From NCBI GenBank assembly GCA_026936105.1, contig JAIXKI010000006.1, positions 16,947 to 80,946 of the forward strand: a stretch of DNA of 64,000 nucleotides. Direction: 5' to 3'. This document shows, one piece after another, positions 8,309 to 18,012 of this stretch (position 1 is its first letter; each line of letters starts with the position of its first letter). The position numbers were made by a program, and so were the translations under genes. This stretch comes from Chitinophagales bacterium. Lineage in GTDB: Bacteria; Bacteroidota; Bacteroidia; Chitinophagales; Chitinophagaceae. The notes beneath the pieces are model-generated. The model was not told where the DNA came from. It searched no databases and saw only the letters and a list, made by a program, of their open reading frames with translations.

Positions 8309-8743
8309 TCAGAGTACCGCATCCCTAAACTTCTGGCTATGAAATAAAAATGGTATCAAAACAATACCAACACCAATAATAATGACAATGCCCATCAGCA
8401 AAGTTCTGAACTGTGAAGCGATCTCGGGATCAGGAGACCTGACGACCGAGCCCGACTTGATCACCAGGAAAACAATAAGCGCTAAAAATATCAGAATGAA
8501 GATTAATTCAGGCCTTTTTGAATTTTTTACAAACAATGAATAGATCAACCCGATTACGACAAAGATGAGATTAACCGAAAAGATCAAAGTGGACACATTG
8601 ATGAAGCCGGATAGCTCAAGGCCTGTGCGTTCCCTGACAACCAGGTTGTATAAAAGACAAGCGATGGAAGCACAGAAGCCTACGAATACGCTGGTCAATA
8701 CTGCATCGGAAAAAGGCATTTGAAAAGTATCATCTTTTTTCAT
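8309..8743 (-). CDS. Small integral membrane protein with four predicted helices
   Basis: The 144-residue protein has hydrophobic segments at about 13-32, 45-69, 77-94 and 115-136, connected by short charged loops (for example KNSKRPE). The N-terminus MKKDDTFQMPFSD is cytosolic by the positive-inside rule. No motif is recognised; it resembles the many four-helix inner-membrane proteins of unknown function. It is not obviously co-transcribed with its neighbours. Confidence 0.6.
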   Translation of the reverse strand: MKKDDTFQMPFSDAVLTSVFVGFCASIACLLYNLVVRERTGLELSGFINVSTLIFSVNLIFVVIGLIYSLFVKNSKRPELIFILIFLALIVFLVIKSGSVVRSPDPEIASQFRTLLMGIVIIIGVGIVLIPFLFHSQKFRDAVL

Positions 8744-8865
8744 ACTACTTGAGTTTTAAAAATTATGAAAGCGTTATCGGGATAACCATACCGCAAATTA
8801 CGGATAAAGCATTTCTCTTAACAAGAAAAAAAAGGTCTTGTGAAAAAAATCTCTTCAAGTCAAAT

Positions 8866-11800
8866 TCAATCTTTCCATATAGCTCCCACTCCTCCGTCCC
8901 AGAATTTTTTATTCAGTTCCGGGATGTCTTTTTCCAGCATTTCAGCTCCCCTGCTTTTAAAACCGGCCCACTTTGTATTCAGTTCTTTCAGCCTGTCCAG
9001 CGAAGGTTGATTAACTCTTGGAATATCACTAGCCGTCTGGTTTATCAGGAAAAAATAATCAGCATTGAACTTGAGAGGGAAATTTTCAATATCATCATAC
9101 ACCAGTGTCCTGCGCTGTACCATTTCTTCATCCCATGCTTTCATTTTTTTTGCCAAAGCAGTTCCTTCAGCTTTCAGGGCTGTATATTTATCACTCGTCA
9201 TCGTAGCCAGTAAAGATTCCAGTTGCTTTCTTTTTTCATTCAGCGTATTGATCATTTTATGTATGGAAGTCATTTCATTTTCCATACCTGTCATCACCCT
9301 GTCGTATTCTTTGTAAGTGGCTATATCGGTAGGATATAAAGGATTGGCAAGGATCTCTGATTCGGTCATCACTTTTTGTCCACTTGCCGTTAAGACAACA
9401 GAATATTTTCCCGGAATGGCTTTATGTCCCCGAAAACTTCCTTCCATATAGATATCAGGAACGCCAACCATAGTGGGATAACGCATATCCCAGACAAACC
9501 TGTTCAGCCCTTTGTTTTTGCTCAATACAGGATCTGCCGGCGGGGCGCCATCCCATTTTCTGTATGTGCTGTCGCTTTTTGAACTGAAGGTACGGATGAG
9601 CTTTCCGGATGCATCCCTGATCTCCATTGTAAGAACATCTGAGTCTTTAAGAGCAGGAAGCTGATAATAGATCACAATTCCTGTGGAGGGGTTCACACCC
9701 TGAAGCACATCCAGCCCGGTGAAATCAGGATTGTTTTCATCCAGCTCACTATGTCCATTGACCAGGTACGCAGGCGATGGCTTGAATAAAGTGAAGGATG
9801 AGTCTTTTTTATATTGGCGTATCACACTCAGATCATCAAGGATCCAGAATGAACGTCCTGAAGTGGCTGCGATCAGGTTGCCTTTATACACTTTCAGGTC
9901 ATGAATGGGAGTAACAGGCAGGTTCAACTGAAATGGCTCCCAGTTCTTTCCTCCATTCCATGATATGTAAACACCCGTTTCTGTGCCTGCATACAGAAGA
10001 TCTTTTCTTGTATCATCTTCTCTCACTACCCTGGTGAAAGCTCCGTCGGGAATGCCATTGTTGATGGCGGTCCACGTCTTTCCGTAATCAGTGGATTTAT
10101 ACAATCCCGGCCTGTGGTCGTTGAACTTGTAACGTGTGGTAGCAATGTAAACCGCTCCTTTATCAAAAGGAGAAACTTCAATAGCATTGATCAGGCATTC
10201 CTGCAATCCAGGGGGAGTAATATTTGTCCAGGTACTGCAATTATCTTTGGTAATATAGACCAGGCCATCATTGCTGCCTGTGTAAATGACTCCTTTTTCA
10301 TGAGGTGATTCCATGATGTAAGAAAGCACTCCATAATTTTCTGCACCCACCGCTTCATTGGTAAACGGGACACCAGGCCTTCCCTGTTTTTCTTTTTCGT
10401 TCCTGGTCAGGTCAGGAGAAACTTCCCTCCAGGTTCTGCCGGTATCTTCTGTTCGCAACAGGTATTGAGCGCCGTGATAAAAAACATTCGGCTCATGCTT
10501 GCTCCGGATGATCGGTGAATTCCAGTCAAACCTGTATTTCATATCCTTTGCATCGCGGCTCTCATATTGAATCGGCGCTGCCATTACATTGGTAGCAGCT
10601 CTTGCTTTCGTATTCAATACTTCAATAGTTCCCTGGTAACTTCCGCCCATGACAAGCTCAGGGTGATCCGGGTCAAATGCGAGGAATGCACTCTCTCCGC
10701 CTGCGGATGCACTCCATCCTGTATTGGTGATGCCGCCTCCGCCCAATGCCCGGCTTTCGATCTTAACAGAAGTGTTATCCTGCTGTCCTCCGTAAATATT
10801 ATAAGGGAAAAGATTGTCCACATTGATACGGTAAAATTGTGCGGTGGGTTGATTGTCCTGGCTGCTCCATGTCTTTCCTCCGTTGAAAGTAATGGCAGCG
10901 CCTCCGTCATCCAGGATGATCATATTTTTTGAATTTCCCGGATTGATCCACAAGTCGTGATAATCTCCATGAGTATTTGAAATATCAACCCATGTTTTTC
11001 CTCCATCAATTGACTTGAATGCGGAAGCGCTCATCACGTACAAAGTATTCTCATTGTTGGGGTCAGGGAACAATTCAATATAATACCAGGCCCTTTGAAG
11101 CAAATGATGATCATTGGTAACGTGGCTCCAGCTCTTTCCGGCATCGGTTGACATGTAAAGCCCGCCGGCTTCTTTTTCAAAATCGCTTTCAATAAGCGCA
11201 TATACTTTTTCAGAATTTGAAGGGCAAACAGCAATGGACATTTTCCCCATTTCCTTCGGCAACCCTTCGGTCATCTTTTCCCAGTGTTCACCGGCATCGG
11301 TTGATTTGTACAATCCGCTTCCCGGCCCGCCGCTGATCACCTGCCAGGGCAAACGGCCGTGTTCCCACATGGCGGCATAAAGTATCATCGGGTTATTTGC
11401 ATCCATGGATAATTCGGAGCAGCCCGTTTTATCATCCACATACAATACATTTTTCCAGGTAGCGCCTCCGTCCACAGATTTATAAATACCCCTGTCTTTC
11501 GTGTGCCCATACAAAGATCCCTGGGCAGCCACATAAACAATATCGGGATTCTTTGGATGAATGACAATCCGTGCAATATGCTCTGTAAGATCAAGCCCAA
11601 TCTTTTTCCATGTCTTACCTGCGTCAGTAGATTTATAAACACCATCGCCATTGGAAGTCATCACTCCCCGAACTGCATGTTCCCCCATTCCCACATAAAC
11701 AATATTAGGATCGCTCGGAGCCACAGCCACGGCTCCTACCGATCCCGTTTTGAAATAACCGTCAGAAATATTTTTCCATGTCAGGCCGGCATCTTCCGTT

Positions 11801-12018
11801 TTCCACACTCCTCCGCCGGTAGTTCCCATATAATAAACCTGGGGATCCCCGATGACACCTGTACCACAATTGGAGCGTCCTCCCCGAAATGGACCGATGC
11901 ATCTCCATTTTACCGGTTTGAAATAACTGTTGAGGTCAGAATTATTCTTTACTTGTTGAGAATTTGAATTGAATACTGCGGGAAATAGCAGTACCCACAT
12001 AAGCAGTCGTTTCAACAT
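8866..12018 (-). CDS. VPS10/sortilin-type BNR-repeat beta-propeller secreted protein
   Basis: The true start is ATG at 12018 ([22 protein letters not shown]), which gives a proper signal peptide and 1050 residues; the longer frame would put cytosolic-looking residues before it. The first about 730 residues hold many Asp-box/BNR units ([47 protein letters not shown], and others), the S/T-x-D-x-G-x-T-W signature of multi-bladed propellers, in the layout of the VPS10/sortilin-like 'glycosyl hydrolase' proteins common in Bacteroidetes. The C-terminal third (about 760-1050) has a beta domain (GKLIRTFSS...), a helical segment near 930-1000 and ends in GGVGAIWKD. Sialidase Arg triads are not evident, so catalysis is doubtful. 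Likely extracellular or surface-bound. Confidence 0.85.
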   Translation of the reverse strand: MLKRLLMWVLLFPAVFNSNSQQVKNNSDLNSYFKPVKWRCIGPFRGGRSNCGTGVIGDPQVYYMGTTGGGVWKTEDAGLTWKNISDGYFKTGSVGAVAVAPSDPNIVYVGMGEHAVRGVMTSNGDGVYKSTDAGKTWKKIGLDLTEHIARIVIHPKNPDIVYVAAQGSLYGHTKDRGIYKSVDGGATWKNVLYVDDKTGCSELSMDANNPMILYAAMWEHGRLPWQVISGGPGSGLYKSTDAGEHWEKMTEGLPKEMGKMSIAVCPSNSEKVYALIESDFEKEAGGLYMSTDAGKSWSHVTNDHHLLQRAWYYIELFPDPNNENTLYVMSASAFKSIDGGKTWVDISNTHGDYHDLWINPGNSKNMIILDDGGAAITFNGGKTWSSQDNQPTAQFYRINVDNLFPYNIYGGQQDNTSVKIESRALGGGGITNTGWSASAGGESAFLAFDPDHPELVMGGSYQGTIEVLNTKARAATNVMAAPIQYESRDAKDMKYRFDWNSPIIRSKHEPNVFYHGAQYLLRTEDTGRTWREVSPDLTRNEKEKQGRPGVPFTNEAVGAENYGVLSYIMESPHEKGVIYTGSNDGLVYITKDNCSTWTNITPPGLQECLINAIEVSPFDKGAVYIATTRYKFNDHRPGLYKSTDYGKTWTAINNGIPDGAFTRVVREDDTRKDLLYAGTETGVYISWNGGKNWEPFQLNLPVTPIHDLKVYKGNLIAATSGRSFWILDDLSVIRQYKKDSSFTLFKPSPAYLVNGHSELDENNPDFTGLDVLQGVNPSTGIVIYYQLPALKDSDVLTMEIRDASGKLIRTFSSKSDSTYRKWDGAPPADPVLSKNKGLNRFVWDMRYPTMVGVPDIYMEGSFRGHKAIPGKYSVVLTASGQKVMTESEILANPLYPTDIATYKEYDRVMTGMENEMTSIHKMINTLNEKRKQLESLLATMTSDKYTALKAEGTALAKKMKAWDEEMVQRRTLVYDDIENFPLKFNADYFFLINQTASDIPRVNQPSLDRLKELNTKWAGFKSRGAEMLEKDIPELNKKFWDGGVGAIWKD

Positions 12019-12358
12019 AAAGCAGATTTTGTATGGAAATATAAACACAATTTGGCAAATCAAAATTTTTTGTCCTGATCTGTTTATAAATTTTAGGATA
12101 GCCCTTGTTAAATTATTCAGGGCACGGCCATATATAAGTCATAAAGGCCTTTTACTAAAAACCATAAAACTTCATTTAAGTATAACCGTGTAAAATTTCT
12201 GTAACATACCCATCAGATACAGGCCTCTTTACTCATGAAGCTTTGAGAGCAGATAATTTTTCTTTTTTGGTCGTTGAAAGATGCTGCCTCTTATAAAATT
12301 TCAACACCGGTAAATTTTATTTTATCCTAACTTCATTCATCCCTTAAAAAAATTCTGT
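12019..12358. other. Divergent intergenic region, no gene seen
   Basis: About 340 AT-rich bases separate the propeller gene (minus) from the M24 peptidase gene (plus). It must hold both promoters, but I see no convincing paired -33/-7 boxes and no RNA gene. Confidence 0.5.
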
Positions 12359-13636
12359 ATGAAAGTTAAAAGAAGAGAATTCATCAATTTGTCCGCCCTG
12401 GCTGCAGGCGGCGTGGTGGCAGGCATCAGCGCCTGTAATACAAATGAAAAAACAAAAGAAACATCAGCTGATTTCAGCGGACTTAAATCCATGACCGCTG
12501 ATGTGGCGCCCATCACCCTGGAAGAAAGAAAGTCAAGAATTGCCAAAGCACAGCAATTACTTACGGAGCAAAACATCGGAGCGCTTATTCTTGATTCAGG
12601 AACTTCACTTGTTTATTTCACCGGAATTCATTGGTGGCCGAGCGAACGCACCATGGTAGCGATCATTCCTGCAAAGGGAGATCCGTTTTATGTTTGCCCC
12701 GGCTTTGAAGAAGACAGATTAAGGGAACTGATCACCATCGGAAACAAAGTCTATGCCTGGCAGGAAGATGAGAGCCCTTACCGGCAAGCTGTAATTGCTT
12801 TGAAAGATGCAGGTATTTCATCAGGAAAAATTGCGATGGAAGAGCGATTGCGTTTCTTCGTATTTGACGGTATCAGGCAGGAAGCTTCACAATACAATTT
12901 TGTCAGCGGCACTCCCATCACCATGCCTTGCAGGCTGATCAAATCAAAAGCGGAGCTGGCATTAATGCAGAAGGCCAGCGACATCACCGTTGAGAGCATA
13001 AAATATGGCATCAGCCAGATGTATGAAGGGATGACACAGAATGAACTTGCTGCCATCATTGCCGGCGCACACGAAAAACTGGGAGGCAGCTCCGGAGGCG
13101 GATTGGTACTCTTTGGAGAATCATCTGCTTTTCCTCATGGCAGCATCAAACCAAAAACATTGAAGAAAGGTGATATTGTATTGATGGATTGCGGATGCCA
13201 GGTTCAGGGTTATTCATCCGACATCACCAGGACGGTGGTTTTTGGCGCTGAGCCTACCAAACGCCAACTTGAAATATGGGAATTGGAAAAGAAATCACAA
13301 TTAGCCGGCTTCAATTCTGCCAGGATCGGAGCAGCCTGTGAAGATGTAGATGCAGCCTGCCGGAAAGTGATCACCGATGCAGGCTTCGGCCCGGGTTACA
13401 AACTACCCGGCCTGCCTCACCGCACCGGCCATGGCATTGGCATGGACGGGCATGAATGGGGCAATATGGTAAAAGGAAACAAACAACTGATACAGCCGGG
13501 AATGTGTTTCAGCATTGAGCCCACCGTTGCCATTCCGGGAGAGTTCGGCGTAAGAATGGAAGACTGTTTTTACATCACTGAGGATGGAGCCAAGTCATTT
13601 TCGCCTATGGCAAAATCCATTTCAGAACCTTTTTAA
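12359..13636 (+). CDS. Tat-exported lipoprotein M24 metallopeptidase (Xaa-Pro aminopeptidase-like)
   Basis: The 425-residue protein begins MKVKRREFINLSALAAGG, a twin-arginine signal, followed by a lipobox ending ISAC (Cys26), so it should be exported folded and anchored as a lipoprotein. Residues about 50-190 are the creatinase N-terminal domain; the rest is the M24 pita-bread fold. Metal ligands of the M24 pattern are visible: MDCGCQVQGYSSDITRT (two Asp), HRTGHGIGMDGHE (His), SIEPT (Glu) and MEDCF (Glu). It should release N-terminal residues next to proline from peptides in the periplasm or at the outer membrane. A metal-bearing peptidase using the Tat route is consistent with cytosolic metal loading. 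It converges with the luciferase-like gene. Confidence 0.88.
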   Translation: MKVKRREFINLSALAAGGVVAGISACNTNEKTKETSADFSGLKSMTADVAPITLEERKSRIAKAQQLLTEQNIGALILDSGTSLVYFTGIHWWPSERTMVAIIPAKGDPFYVCPGFEEDRLRELITIGNKVYAWQEDESPYRQAVIALKDAGISSGKIAMEERLRFFVFDGIRQEASQYNFVSGTPITMPCRLIKSKAELALMQKASDITVESIKYGISQMYEGMTQNELAAIIAGAHEKLGGSSGGGLVLFGESSAFPHGSIKPKTLKKGDIVLMDCGCQVQGYSSDITRTVVFGAEPTKRQLEIWELEKKSQLAGFNSARIGAACEDVDAACRKVITDAGFGPGYKLPGLPHRTGHGIGMDGHEWGNMVKGNKQLIQPGMCFSIEPTVAIPGEFGVRMEDCFYITEDGAKSFSPMAKSISEPF

Positions 13637-13644
13637 AAAAAGAG

Positions 13645-14676
13645 TCAGCCTTTTAATGCATCCCTTACTTTAGGAGCAATTTTATTCCCGAAGATCTCAA
13701 TGGACTTCATCAGTAATGAATGAGAAGGTCCGCCCACATCCATGTGAGCAGAAAAACGGGTAAGGCCAAATAGCTCCTGCAAGTATAAAATTTTTTCAAT
13801 GGCTTCGCTTGCATCACCGATGATCAGGTGACCGTTCTTTCCCCTGCCCAGTTCGTATTGCCGCTTTTCGTATGCGGGCCAGCCGCGGGTGATGCCCACT
13901 CTGTTCATCTGCGATGAATAAACAGGGTAATATTCTTCAGCAATTTTTTTGCTGTCCTCACCGAAGAACGCATGCATGTGCACTCCGACACGGAATTTTT
14001 TCTTATCAAATCCGTAATGCTCATAGGCTTTTCTGTAGTACTCAAACAATGGATTGAAACGAACCGGGTCACCGCCAATGATTGCGAAGATCACCGGAAG
14101 CCCATACTTTCCTGCACGTACCACGCTTTCAGGCGTGCCGCCTACGGCCACCCAGATATCAAGATGATCATTCACAGCACGGGGTAAGATCAACTGATCC
14201 TTCAATGGGAGCCTGAATTTTCCTTTCCAGGTTATCGGGCTCTCATTATTTATTTTTACCAGCAGTTCCAGCTTCTCTTCAAACAGTTCATCATAATCTT
14301 CCAGCTTATAACCATACAAGGGAAAAGATTCTATGAAACTTCCCCTGCCTGCCATCAGCTCTGCCCTGCTATTGGAAATATGATCAATCATGGCAAAGCT
14401 TTCATACAACCGTACCGGGTCGGATGAACTCAATACGTTCACAGCACTGCCCAGTTTTATGTTTTTTGTCACGGTGGATGCCGCTGCTAAAATTATTTCA
14501 GGCACCGGTACTGCATAGTCGGGGCGATGATGTTCACCGATACCGAAGAAATCAAGGCCGGTTTCATCCATCAGTTTTACTTCTTCAATGATTTCTTTTA
14601 ACCGCTGCCCGGCAGGTTGCGGTTTCCCGCTGCTGTCGTAATGATTGTCGCCAAACATGCTGATACCAAGTTCCAT
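13645..14676 (-). CDS. LLM-class flavin-dependent oxidoreductase (bacterial luciferase-like)
   Basis: The 343-residue protein has the luciferase-like monooxygenase TIM-barrel features: the N-terminal MELGISMFGDNHYD, GLDFFGIGEHHRPDYAVPVPE (flavin/substrate pocket with GEHH), NIKLGSAVNVLSSSDPVRLYE, and ISNSRAELMAGRGSFIESFPLYGY. These proteins use FMNH2 from a separate reductase to oxidise small substrates; the substrate here is unknown. ATG at 14676 is preferred over the TTG at 14685. It lies convergent to the M24 gene with 8 bases between stops. A 32-bp palindrome is about 120 bases upstream of its start. Confidence 0.85.
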   Translation of the reverse strand: MELGISMFGDNHYDSSGKPQPAGQRLKEIIEEVKLMDETGLDFFGIGEHHRPDYAVPVPEIILAAASTVTKNIKLGSAVNVLSSSDPVRLYESFAMIDHISNSRAELMAGRGSFIESFPLYGYKLEDYDELFEEKLELLVKINNESPITWKGKFRLPLKDQLILPRAVNDHLDIWVAVGGTPESVVRAGKYGLPVIFAIIGGDPVRFNPLFEYYRKAYEHYGFDKKKFRVGVHMHAFFGEDSKKIAEEYYPVYSSQMNRVGITRGWPAYEKRQYELGRGKNGHLIIGDASEAIEKILYLQELFGLTRFSAHMDVGGPSHSLLMKSIEIFGNKIAPKVRDALKG

Positions 14677-14794
14677 AATTTTCAATTTAAGCCAAAGTTA
14701 CAAACAGGTACCCTTAGACATTGCCGGCCGTATGAAATAAAACAATAAAAAAGTTTCATTATCATCGTCAGCTAAGTCCATTACTTAGTTGATA

Positions 14795-14826
14795 TTTTTA
14801 AGCAGGGGCATGCCCCTGCTTAAAAA
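14795..14826. repeat. 32-bp perfect palindrome without a loop
   Basis: The half-site reads TTTTTAAGCAGGGGCA and the other half is its exact reverse complement, centred between 14810 and 14811. There is no unpaired loop and no U-tract after either arm, so a rho-independent terminator is unlikely. A binding site for a dimeric regulator or an inverted repeat left by a mobile element fit better. Confidence 0.8.
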
Positions 14827-14877
14827 AGTTGGTTTGTAATTTTGATTTTATTTCCGATAAAACAAAAAGAAACCAAT

Positions 14878-14973
14878 ATGAAAAAATCTAAATCAATTCA
14901 AATAAAACAGCTCATTGAAATTATTCAAGAGCCTGAAGCGATTCAAATTTCATCGCTTCAGCATGCTACCTAA
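14878..14973 (+). CDS. Doubtful 31-residue open reading frame
   Basis: ATG at 14878 opens a 31-residue frame starting MKKSKSIQIKQLIEIIQE and ending SSLQHAT before TAA. It is Lys/Gln/Ile rich and could be the start of a decayed gene or a small peptide; other frames downstream are interrupted within 100 bases. I have no homology argument. It is recorded only because it follows the palindrome by 51 bases. Confidence 0.15.
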   Translation: MKKSKSIQIKQLIEIIQEPEAIQISSLQHAT

Positions 14974-15752
14974 CTTGCAATAATGCTGGTCAACCAAATG
15001 TTGTAAAGTCAGTTGGCCACATTGGCCGGAGAACACGGCTATAAAGTTTATATTGTTGGAAGACGGGTACTTCTCATAATTTATTGCTTCTTTAAATAAC
15101 GCAGGAATAAGTTAAGTAAACACTCCATGAAAAGGGGGAAAAAAATTTTCACCTTTCAGAACTGATAAGATGCGGGAAAAAAAATTTGTTGATTTTTTCA
15201 GAATATTCTACATATAAAGATTTCTTTACCAGGGTGACCTCTCTAACTTAACAAAGGAGTAATCTTTTTTTGCAGGTACATGAAACCCTTTCGTTCCTTC
15301 TATTGCAGCATGTTTTTAAATTAATGAAAATGAACAGCCATCGTCTATATTTTCGTTTGTCTTTCATTTGCAGTATTCCGAAAAAGTCATGAAATTATTC
15401 TTCGGATTTTTACTTAAAAAAAATTTGCACCAAGCGCATATAAACGCTGAAATCATTGCCCAGACACGATTACAGCCAATTGCTTCCTTTTAGTGTTTAT
15501 CCGCACCAATAATAACCATCATTTATTCATTGCATCTTTAAGAGTTATTCCTGAGTTTTGAGCAACCTTTACTCTTACTTTAAAGTCAGTCTGCAATGCA
15601 GCATGTATTTTTTTATGTAAGCGTAAAATTTTATAATCCAATAGAATGAAACCAAATTGTCCTGGAGATAAACAGGAACTAAAGAAATCTCAGAGGCACT
15701 GCCAATTTGGTAAGTTGTTTTTTCAATCCAATTTTTATTACCACCATCATTT

Positions 15753-17987
15753 ATGAAAAGCCAATTATTCATTACATTAATTTCTGCATTAGCCGCCCTG
15801 ACAGTAAAGGCTGCCACTTATCCCGCACAATACGATATCGTTTATCATCGTATCAGTGTTACGGTTGATCCTGCGGTATCAGGCGCTCCCATTTCCAATG
15901 GCAGCGTCACCACTTATTTTAAGACCACAGCTCCTTCTATCACAAAAATCGGTTTCGACTTCAGGAGCAATATGACCGTCAGCTCGGTATTGTACCATGG
16001 AAGTTCTGTCAGTTATACCTTTGCAGGCAATGTCATTACGATCACTTTCCCTTCTGCAATAGCCATACAGGGAACCCTCGACTCTGTTACTATTAACTAC
16101 AGCGGAACACCGGTTGCCCCTTCCACTACAGTTCCGAGCGGATACAATTCATCATCTTCTAAAAAAGCAATGTACACTCTCGGTGAAGCCTATACAGGTT
16201 CTACCTGGTGGCCCTGCAAAGATTCATTATCAGATAAAATAGATTCAGTGGACCTGATAGTCACCACTCCATCTGCATACCGGGCAGCAGGAAATGGACT
16301 GGTTACCGAGCAGGTAGTGGGTCCTAACCGCATCTGCACCTGGAAAACAAGGTATCATATCGCAACCTACATGATCAATTTTGCAGTTGCCGGCTATACC
16401 AATTATCAATATACAATTACTGCCGGCGCTGTGAACATGCCTGTTATGAATTACCTGTACACTTCTTCACACAACAATGCTACCTACAAAGGTTATGTGG
16501 ATGTAATAAAAAATATTATGCCGGTGTATGAGTCTGTACTCAATACCGAATATCCTTTTAAAAATGAGAAATACGGCATTGCAGATTGCTATGGCAGCTG
16601 GGGTGCGCTGGAAGTACAGTCCATGACCTTTACTTCTGCATTTGATGATTATACTTTGGCACATGAGCTGGCTCACCAATGGTTTGGAGACAAACTGACC
16701 ACCAATGACTGGCACCAGATCTGGTTAAATGAAGGTTTTGCCCAATATTTTCAACAAGTTGTTTACCCGGAAAATTTAAAATCACCGGCGACTGCTGTAA
16801 GTCAAAGATCCAGTTTAAAATCATCTGTCAGCAACACTTCAACCACCTATGTCAGCGATATTTCCACAGTTGATAAAATTTTCATCGGCTCCGGTACCCA
16901 GCCTTATAATAAGGGAGCCATGATTTTATCCATGCTCCGCTCCTGGCTTGGTGATACAAAATTTTTTGCCGCACTGCATAACTATCTGATTGCCCCCGGG
17001 CTTGCTTACAATTTTACTTCGGTAGATTCTCTCCAAAAATACATGCAGGCACAGGTGCAGAGTTTAGGATTCGACCTGACGAATTTCTTCAATGACTGGG
17101 TTTATAAAAAAGGTAGGGTAACCTATGCAGTAAAATACCAGTATGTGACTAACGGTGTATATATCCAACTGACGCAATCTCCTACATCCGGCGGGGCAGG
17201 TTATTTTGATATGCCTGTACCTATACGGATTCAAAACGGATCGGGGCTTGATACTACGGTAGTGATCATTGATCAGCGTGGAAAATTATATAAATCCAAT
17301 ACGGGTTATACTTTCGGTACCAATGTCATTTACTATGGCTTGTCAGGAACGCCAACCATAGCTCCTGTCCTTGACCCTAATAATGTAGTATTGGCTACAG
17401 CTAGTTCCATCACCAGCAGTGCTTCACTCAGCCCATTGATCACACTTCCATTCAGGCAAATAAGTCTGGATGCTGCAACTGACAAGCAAAAAGTAAATCT
17501 GAACTGGAAAATTGAAACCGATGAAGCTATGCAATTCATCGTACTTGAGAAAAGCCTGGACGGGACTAACTTTATTCCATTAAATTCTTTTAAGCCGGTT
17601 GAGACTTCGCATGAGGAATACCAGGGCACAACTTCAGATATCCTGACAACTTACGTTCAATATTACCGGTTAAAAATAATAAAAGAGGACGGCTCATTTG
17701 TGTATTCCATAGTGAAGCAGGTAGTGGATAATTCTGCTACAGGCCGGCTGAGGATTTCTCCCAACCCCACATCGAATGATATAACCATCAGCCTGCCCCC
17801 GGCATTCCATTCGGGGCAATTGAAATTGTTGATCAGCGATATCAGCGGGAAGCTGGTGAAAGAATCGTACCTGCAGGCAATGCCAACTATAAAAGTTGTA
17901 ACTGAGGCTTTGACGCCGGGCATTTATAATATTCGTTTTATTAACCAAAACCAGGAACAATTGTATGGCCGGTTTATCAAACAGTAA
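15753..17987 (+). CDS. Secreted M1-family aminopeptidase with T9SS C-terminal sorting domain
   Basis: The 744-residue protein has a signal peptide (1-20, ending VKA), the M1 N-terminal beta-domain and the zinc site HELAH (304-308) with third ligand Glu327 in NEGFA (HExxH-x18-E). The exopeptidase segment corresponding to GAMEN is GALEVQSM (284-291), so the usual Met-Glu-Asn is replaced, which may change the specificity for the free N-terminus. After about 570 comes a beta-sandwich module (NLNWKIETDEAMQFIVLEKS) and from about 665 a type-A T9SS domain (RISPNPTSNDITI ... GIYNIRFINQ ... GRFIKQ). It is expected to pass the outer membrane through T9SS and stay on the surface or be released. The next plus-strand gene follows 25 bases after its stop. 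Confidence 0.88.
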   Translation: MKSQLFITLISALAALTVKAATYPAQYDIVYHRISVTVDPAVSGAPISNGSVTTYFKTTAPSITKIGFDFRSNMTVSSVLYHGSSVSYTFAGNVITITFPSAIAIQGTLDSVTINYSGTPVAPSTTVPSGYNSSSSKKAMYTLGEAYTGSTWWPCKDSLSDKIDSVDLIVTTPSAYRAAGNGLVTEQVVGPNRICTWKTRYHIATYMINFAVAGYTNYQYTITAGAVNMPVMNYLYTSSHNNATYKGYVDVIKNIMPVYESVLNTEYPFKNEKYGIADCYGSWGALEVQSMTFTSAFDDYTLAHELAHQWFGDKLTTNDWHQIWLNEGFAQYFQQVVYPENLKSPATAVSQRSSLKSSVSNTSTTYVSDISTVDKIFIGSGTQPYNKGAMILSMLRSWLGDTKFFAALHNYLIAPGLAYNFTSVDSLQKYMQAQVQSLGFDLTNFFNDWVYKKGRVTYAVKYQYVTNGVYIQLTQSPTSGGAGYFDMPVPIRIQNGSGLDTTVVIIDQRGKLYKSNTGYTFGTNVIYYGLSGTPTIAPVLDPNNVVLATASSITSSASLSPLITLPFRQISLDAATDKQKVNLNWKIETDEAMQFIVLEKSLDGTNFIPLNSFKPVETSHEEYQGTTSDILTTYVQYYRLKIIKEDGSFVYSIVKQVVDNSATGRLRISPNPTSNDITISLPPAFHSGQLKLLISDISGKLVKESYLQAMPTIKVVTEALTPGIYNIRFINQNQEQLYGRFIKQ

Positions 17988-18012
17988 TCCTTTTATTACA
18001 ATCAGTAATTCT

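Larger units (their letters stand above)
14677..15752. other. 1.08 kb AT-rich intergenic region
   Basis: Between the luciferase-like gene (minus) and the M1 peptidase (plus). It holds a 32-bp perfect palindrome (14795-14826) and one short open frame (14878-14973), entered separately. I see no tRNA, no recognisable protein remnant on either strand after about 15000, and no CRISPR-like periodicity. A minus-strand frame at 15575-15817 overlaps the M1 signal sequence and looks non-coding. Confidence 0.5.

Noticed and set aside
8749..9213. 154-residue plus-strand open frame
   Set aside because: It lies almost wholly across the 3' part of the VPS10/BNR gene on the other strand and has no protein-like composition or start context.
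15575..15817. 80-residue minus-strand frame upstream of the M1 peptidase
   Set aside because: It overlaps the signal peptide of the M1 gene on the opposite strand and shows no domain or membrane character.
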